Source: Bacteroides sp. (lineage in GTDB: Bacteria > Bacteroidota > Bacteroidia > Bacteroidales > Bacteroidaceae). Taken from it: a stretch of 9,850 bases of DNA. The notes below the pieces were generated by a model. It did not search any database. It saw only the letters and a program-made list of their open reading frames with translations, and was not told where the DNA came from. Shown here one piece after another: positions 7,051 through 9,850 of the stretch. Made by a program: the position numbers and the translations under genes. The stretch spans positions 1 through 9,850 of the forward strand of contig JAFYML010000221.1 in assembly GCA_017556595.1 (NCBI GenBank), written 5' to 3'. The number at the start of each line of letters is the position of its first letter. Position 1 is the stretch's first letter.

Positions 7051-7118
7051 TTTTAAATAAATGTATTCACTTTTATTAATAACAAACAGCGTGCCAAAGG
7101 GTTTATTACACAGAAAGA

Positions 7119-7154
7119 TGACAATTTTGTCACTTTTCCGTGACAGAATTGACA
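7119..7154. promoter_or_regulatory. Candidate operator: four TGACA/TGTCA half-sites between clpB and a divergent gene
   Basis: TGACA occurs at 7119-7123, 7141-7145 and 7150-7154, and its complement TGTCA at 7128-7132. The starts are 9, 13 and 9 bp apart, so the two pairs are 22 bp (two helical turns) apart. They create two overlapping dyads: TGACAA-TT-TTGTCA (7119-7132) and TGTCAC-6-GTGACA (7128-7145). The last half-site is part of the TTGACA box of the rightward promoter, so a bound protein would be expected to block that promoter. The cluster lies 84-119 bp upstream of the clpB ATG. The regulator is unknown; the binding role is inference from symmetry and position. Confidence 0.4.
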
Positions 7155-7181
7155 CAAAGCCCACATCTTGTATTATCTTTG
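7149..7181 (+). promoter_or_regulatory. Promoter for the DUF6621-like/yeiH gene pair
   Basis: TTGACA (7149-7154), a 19-bp spacer, then an exact TAnnTTTG -7 box (TATCTTTG, 7174-7181). Transcription would start near 7188, about 22 nt before the ATG. It is overlapped at its upstream box by the TGACA half-site cluster. No second promoter box is visible in the 8-bp gap before yeiH. Confidence 0.6.
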
Positions 7182-7210
7182 CACATTATTAATAATATAG
7201 TTGATTCAAT

Positions 7211-7813
7211 ATGCAAATGCAAAAAGAGATACAATTTGCCGATAACGTTATACTGCTTGATGTCGGCTTCTTAAATGGTATGGCAAATGGCCTAAAGAAT
7301 GCTTTGGAAAATAGGTTGCAACGTTCGCTTCCTTCGATTGATTTGGTGCAATGGCTTAGTTATATTGCGTTGGATGCCGGATTGCGTGGTGGCGATAACG
7401 AGATACAGGTGTTGCTACTACACGATGCCGCAGAAAAAGAGTTGGTTGGTTGCTTGCCAAGTTTGTTGTCTGAACTTGATGGAAATGCATGTCGCGATGC
7501 ATTAGGAGAATTTGTCTTCTATGCAGTCAATGCTGCCGAGATGGTAGATAAAGAGCAGTTGTTTACCGACTTAATGACGTTGGCCATTGATTCGGCTAAC
7601 GTTAAACGTTTGATGCTCTTGCCCAATCACTTGCAATATGCCGACAAGGTAGAAAACGCTTTGAATAAATTGGCTTCGGACAAAGGAGGCGAGTCGTGCA
7701 AAAAAGCTGTTTATTTCTCTTTGCAACCAACAACTCTGCCGTTGCCTTGCCAAGCCGATTCGGTGGTGTTTTCATTGGCTCAAGCATTTGGTATTAATCC
7801 AGATGAGTTGTAA
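7211..7813 (+). CDS. Conserved Bacteroidales hypothetical protein (DUF6621-like)
   Basis: A 200-residue protein resembling the DUF6621 family of Bacteroidales; no function is established to my knowledge. Soluble, with no signal peptide or membrane helix. Three alternating hydrophobic strands stand out: VILLDVGFLN (13-22), EIQVLLLHDA (64-73) and VKRLMLLPNHLQY (131-143), each followed by helical segments. A fourth, KKAVYFSLQP, is at 164-173. The first strand ends in Asp and Asn (D17, N22) and the second in His-Asp (H71, D72). This alternating pattern is reminiscent of a Rossmann-like or NYN/PIN-type fold, but the full acidic set of an active nuclease is not evident. The start could be either ATG at 7211 or the one two codons on (7217); I keep the first. 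It lies 8 bp upstream of yeiH, so the two are probably one transcript. Gene is real; the family name is moderately sure. Confidence 0.7.
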   Translation: MQMQKEIQFADNVILLDVGFLNGMANGLKNALENRLQRSLPSIDLVQWLSYIALDAGLRGGDNEIQVLLLHDAAEKELVGCLPSLLSELDGNACRDALGEFVFYAVNAAEMVDKEQLFTDLMTLAIDSANVKRLMLLPNHLQYADKVENALNKLASDKGGESCKKAVYFSLQPTTLPLPCQADSVVFSLAQAFGINPDEL

Positions 7814-7821
7814 TACAAACA

Positions 7822-8799
7822 ATGTCGCTTATGGAAAAATATTCAAAACAAGTTTATATTGCATTAGTCGTAGTTATATCATTATTACTTCTGATAGATT
7901 ATTTGCCTAACGTCGATTCCTATGTGTCGCCTCCGATAGCATTGTTTTTAGGTTTGCTTTTTGCTCTGCTTTTTGGTCAGGCTTATCCTAAATTCAATAA
8001 GAAAGTTTCTAAGAAATTGTTGCAATATTCGGTTGTTGGATTAGGCTTTGGTATGAACTTACAAGCCTCGCTTCAATCGGGTAAAGAAGGAATGGCCTTT
8101 ACTATCGTTTCGGTTGTAGGAACCATGCTAATAGGTTGGTTTATTGGACGCAAACTATTAAAGGTTGAACGTGATACTTCATACTTGATAAGTTCGGGTA
8201 CGGCTATTTGTGGCGGAAGTGCGATTGCTGCTGTTGGCCCTGTGCTGAAGGCAAAAGATACAGAAATGTCGGTAGCGTTGGGTACCGTTTTTATACTAAA
8301 TGCCATTGCTTTGTTTGTGTTTCCTATTATAGGACATGCACTCGATATGACGCAACAACAATTTGGTATGTGGGCAGCTATTGCGATACACGATACAAGT
8401 TCGGTGGTAGGTGCCGGTGCAGCATACGGAGAAGAGGCTTTGCAAGTAGCTACTACCATTAAACTGACACGCGCGTTGTGGATTATTCCGTTGGCTTTGG
8501 CCACCTCGTTTATCTTTAAAAGTAAAGGCCAAAAAATCAGCATTCCTTGGTTTATTCTATTCTTTGTGTTGGCTATGATATTCAATACCTATGTGCTTAG
8601 TGCTACAGAGATTGGTACTACGATAGGGCATTATATCAACGACTTTGCGCGTAAATCGCTGACCATTACCTTATTCTTTATAGGTGCGTCTTTGTCGCGC
8701 GATGTGCTGAAATCGGTAGGTATTAAACCATTAGTACAAGGCGTGTTGTTGTGGATTATTATAAGCCTTAGTACATTGGCTTATATCTATTGTTTTTGA
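7822..8799 (+). CDS. yeiH: YeiH/UPF0324 family membrane protein (putative sulfate exporter)
   Basis: A 325-residue integral membrane protein with about 9-10 hydrophobic segments (for example 11-30, 38-52, 90-109, 150-171, 218-232, 241-259, 280-290, 304-323). Three family signatures are clear: GTAICGGSAIAA (126-137), AIHDTSSVVGA (188-198) and KLTRALWIIP (214-223). These are the most conserved blocks of the UPF0324/YeiH family (Cons_hypoth698). The 'putative sulfate exporter' name is a database label for the family; the substrate is not proven and nothing nearby (no cysteine or sulfur genes) supports it. Start ATG at 7822 or, equally plausible, 7831 (MEKYSKQ). It follows the DUF6621-like gene by 8 bp and ends before a strong terminator. 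Length is normal and no key block is missing. Confidence 0.9.
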   Translation: MSLMEKYSKQVYIALVVVISLLLLIDYLPNVDSYVSPPIALFLGLLFALLFGQAYPKFNKKVSKKLLQYSVVGLGFGMNLQASLQSGKEGMAFTIVSVVGTMLIGWFIGRKLLKVERDTSYLISSGTAICGGSAIAAVGPVLKAKDTEMSVALGTVFILNAIALFVFPIIGHALDMTQQQFGMWAAIAIHDTSSVVGAGAAYGEEALQVATTIKLTRALWIIPLALATSFIFKSKGQKISIPWFILFFVLAMIFNTYVLSATEIGTTIGHYINDFARKSLTITLFFIGASLSRDVLKSVGIKPLVQGVLLWIIISLSTLAYIYCF

Positions 8800-8819
8800 T
8801 TTATACTATAGGCAAAAAT

Positions 8820-8856
8820 AATTTAGGCTAAATTCGAAATGAATTTAGCCTAAATT
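8820..8856. terminator. Bidirectional terminator between yeiH and recA
   Basis: A perfect 16-bp inverted repeat: 5' arm 8820-8835 (AATTTAGGCTAAATTC) and 3' arm 8841-8856, with loop GAAAT. On the plus strand it is followed by GTATTTTAATTTAT and on the minus strand by a T-rich stretch (TTATTTTTGCC after one mismatch). It can therefore end both convergent transcripts. It starts 21 bp after the yeiH stop codon and ends 28 bp before the recA stop codon. Confidence 0.85.
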
Positions 8857-8884
8857 GTATTTTAATTTATACTTAAATTATTTT

Positions 8885-9850
8885 TTATTTATTCTTCAAT
8901 GCTTCGAAGATGAGAGCTTCCAATTCTTCGGCCAATTCGGGATTGTCGGCAATCACTTGCTTAGCGGCATCACGGCCTTGCGCTAATTTCGTGTCGTTGT
9001 AGCTGAACCATGAACCACTCTTCTTAATGATGTTCAAACTTACACCCAAGTCTAGGATTTCGCCACTGAGTGAAATACCTTCGCCAAACATAATGTCGAA
9101 TTCTGCACGGCGGAAAGGAGGGGCAACCTTGTTCTTCACAACCTTTACTTTGGTTTGCTTACCAATTACCTCGTCGCCATTCTTGATGGTTTGGCTTGGG
9201 CGAATGTCGAGACGTACCGAAGCATAGAATTTCAAAGCGTTACCACCGGTAGTTGTTTCGGGATTGCCGAACATCACACCAATCTTTTCGCGCAATTGGT
9301 TGATGAAGATGCAACAAGTGCGTGTTTTGCTAACGGCAGCTGTTAGCTTGCGTAATGCTTGCGACATTAAGCGAGCTTGCAAGCCAACTTTGTTGTCGCC
9401 CATATCACCTTCAATTTCTGCTTTCGGAGTCAAAGCGGCAACAGAGTCAACAACGATGATGTCGATAGCCGATGAACGAATCAATTGCTCGGCAATCTCC
9501 AATGCTTGTTCGCCATTGTCGGGTTGAGAAATGAGTAGGTTATCTACGTCTACACCTAACTTAGCGGCATAAAAACGGTCGAAAGCGTGCTCTGCATCAA
9601 TGAAAGCAGCAATACCACCTGCCTTTTGTGCTTCGGCAATAGCGTGAATAGCCAATGTCGTTTTACCAGATGATTCAGGACCATAGATTTCAATGATACG
9701 TCCGCGGGGGTATCCGCCTACGCCCAATGCAGTATTCAAACCGATAGAACCGGTAGGGATTACTTCTATTTGTTCAATGTTCTCATCGCCCATTTTCATG
9801 ATAGAGCCTTTGCCAAAGCTCTTTTCTATCTTGTCCATAGCAGCTTGCAA
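8885..9850 (-). CDS. recA: Recombinase RecA (5' end outside window)
   Basis: RecA forms filaments on single-stranded DNA, drives strand exchange and triggers LexA cleavage in the SOS response. 321 codons are visible and the gene runs off the right edge. The edge codon is TTG inside the reading frame ([20 protein letters not shown]), so it is not the start; roughly 10-20 N-terminal residues are missing. In visible numbering: Walker A GPESSGKT (57-64), catalytic Glu87 in FIDAEHAFD, Walker B IIVVDS (131-136), L1 region [16 protein letters not shown] (145-160) and L2 [10 protein letters not shown] (194-203). The C-terminal domain closes with [17 protein letters not shown], shorter and less acidic than the E. 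coli tail. One local difference is LDIRPSQ (214-220), where E. coli and, as I recall, Bacteroides have LDIRR. The gene looks intact. Its promoter and any LexA box lie outside the window. Confidence 0.97.
   Translation of the reverse strand: MQAAMDKIEKSFGKGSIMKMGDENIEQIEVIPTGSIGLNTALGVGGYPRGRIIEIYGPESSGKTTLAIHAIAEAQKAGGIAAFIDAEHAFDRFYAAKLGVDVDNLLISQPDNGEQALEIAEQLIRSSAIDIIVVDSVAALTPKAEIEGDMGDNKVGLQARLMSQALRKLTAAVSKTRTCCIFINQLREKIGVMFGNPETTTGGNALKFYASVRLDIRPSQTIKNGDEVIGKQTKVKVVKNKVAPPFRRAEFDIMFGEGISLSGEILDLGVSLNIIKKSGSWFSYNDTKLAQGRDAAKQVIADNPELAEELEALIFEALKNK

Noticed and set aside
7036..7164. A 43-residue N-terminal extension of ClpB
   Set aside because: The frame stays open upstream, but the ATG at 7035 has a strong Shine-Dalgarno sequence 7 nt away and gives the conserved ClpB N-terminus; the extension resembles no ClpB and overlaps the regulatory region.
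7036..7210. CIRCE (HrcA) element or LexA-like box upstream of clpB
   Set aside because: I searched for TTAGCACTC-N9-GAGTGCTAA-like and other known stress operators; the dyads present (TGACA/TGTCA) do not match them.
8073..8585. A 170-codon minus-strand frame inside yeiH
   Set aside because: Antisense to the conserved YeiH signature blocks; no family resemblance and no start signals.
9848..9850. TTG at the right edge as the recA start codon
   Set aside because: RecA homologues have additional residues before [10 protein letters not shown], so this is an internal Leu codon and the true start lies beyond the window.

Overview
The window is ordinary chromosomal core sequence from a member of the Bacteroidota, most likely order Bacteroidales (Bacteroides/Prevotella-like). 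Three things point there. RecA, ClpB and L25/Ctc read as Bacteroidales versions of these proteins. NusB is about 308 residues instead of about 140. Several promoters match the Bacteroides pattern of a -33 TTTG-like box, about 19-20 bp, then a -7 TAnnTTTG box. Three small genes also look like Bacteroidota-restricted families (DUF3276, DUF5606 and a DUF6621-like protein). I see no mobile element, CRISPR array, rRNA, tRNA, or sign of recent gene transfer, and no gene-free stretch longer than about 180 bp.

Layout from left to right. On the minus strand are the 5' part of the L25/Ctc ribosomal protein gene (cut by the left edge) and, upstream of it, a DUF3276 PUR-like nucleic-acid-binding protein gene. 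A divergent intergenic region with a promoter facing each way follows. A tight plus-strand operon then runs nusB - yajC - ybbR-like - coaE, with gaps of 21, 7 and 2 bp. A DUF5606 gene follows 62 bp later and appears to have its own promoter. A perfect 15-bp hairpin serves as a shared terminator against clpB, which is convergent on the minus strand. The clpB start is set by a strong Shine-Dalgarno sequence, which gives an 862-residue protein.

The 175-bp region between clpB and the next gene is divergent. It carries a consensus-like rightward promoter overlapped by a cluster of four TGACA/TGTCA half-sites that looks like an operator. Rightward of it lie a hypothetical DUF6621-like gene and, 8 bp downstream, a YeiH/UPF0324 membrane protein gene. 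A second perfect hairpin (16 bp) separates yeiH from convergent recA, whose first codons are cut off by the right edge.

Functionally, the window mixes translation and transcription (L25, NusB), secretion (YajC), the last step of coenzyme A synthesis (CoaE), protein disaggregation (ClpB) and recombination/SOS (RecA). No new defence or mobile system is visible. The points most worth a second look are the half-site cluster between clpB and its neighbour, the uncharacterised DUF6621-like protein coupled to YeiH, the large insertion in NusB, and the YbbR protein standing without a diadenylate cyclase gene beside it.
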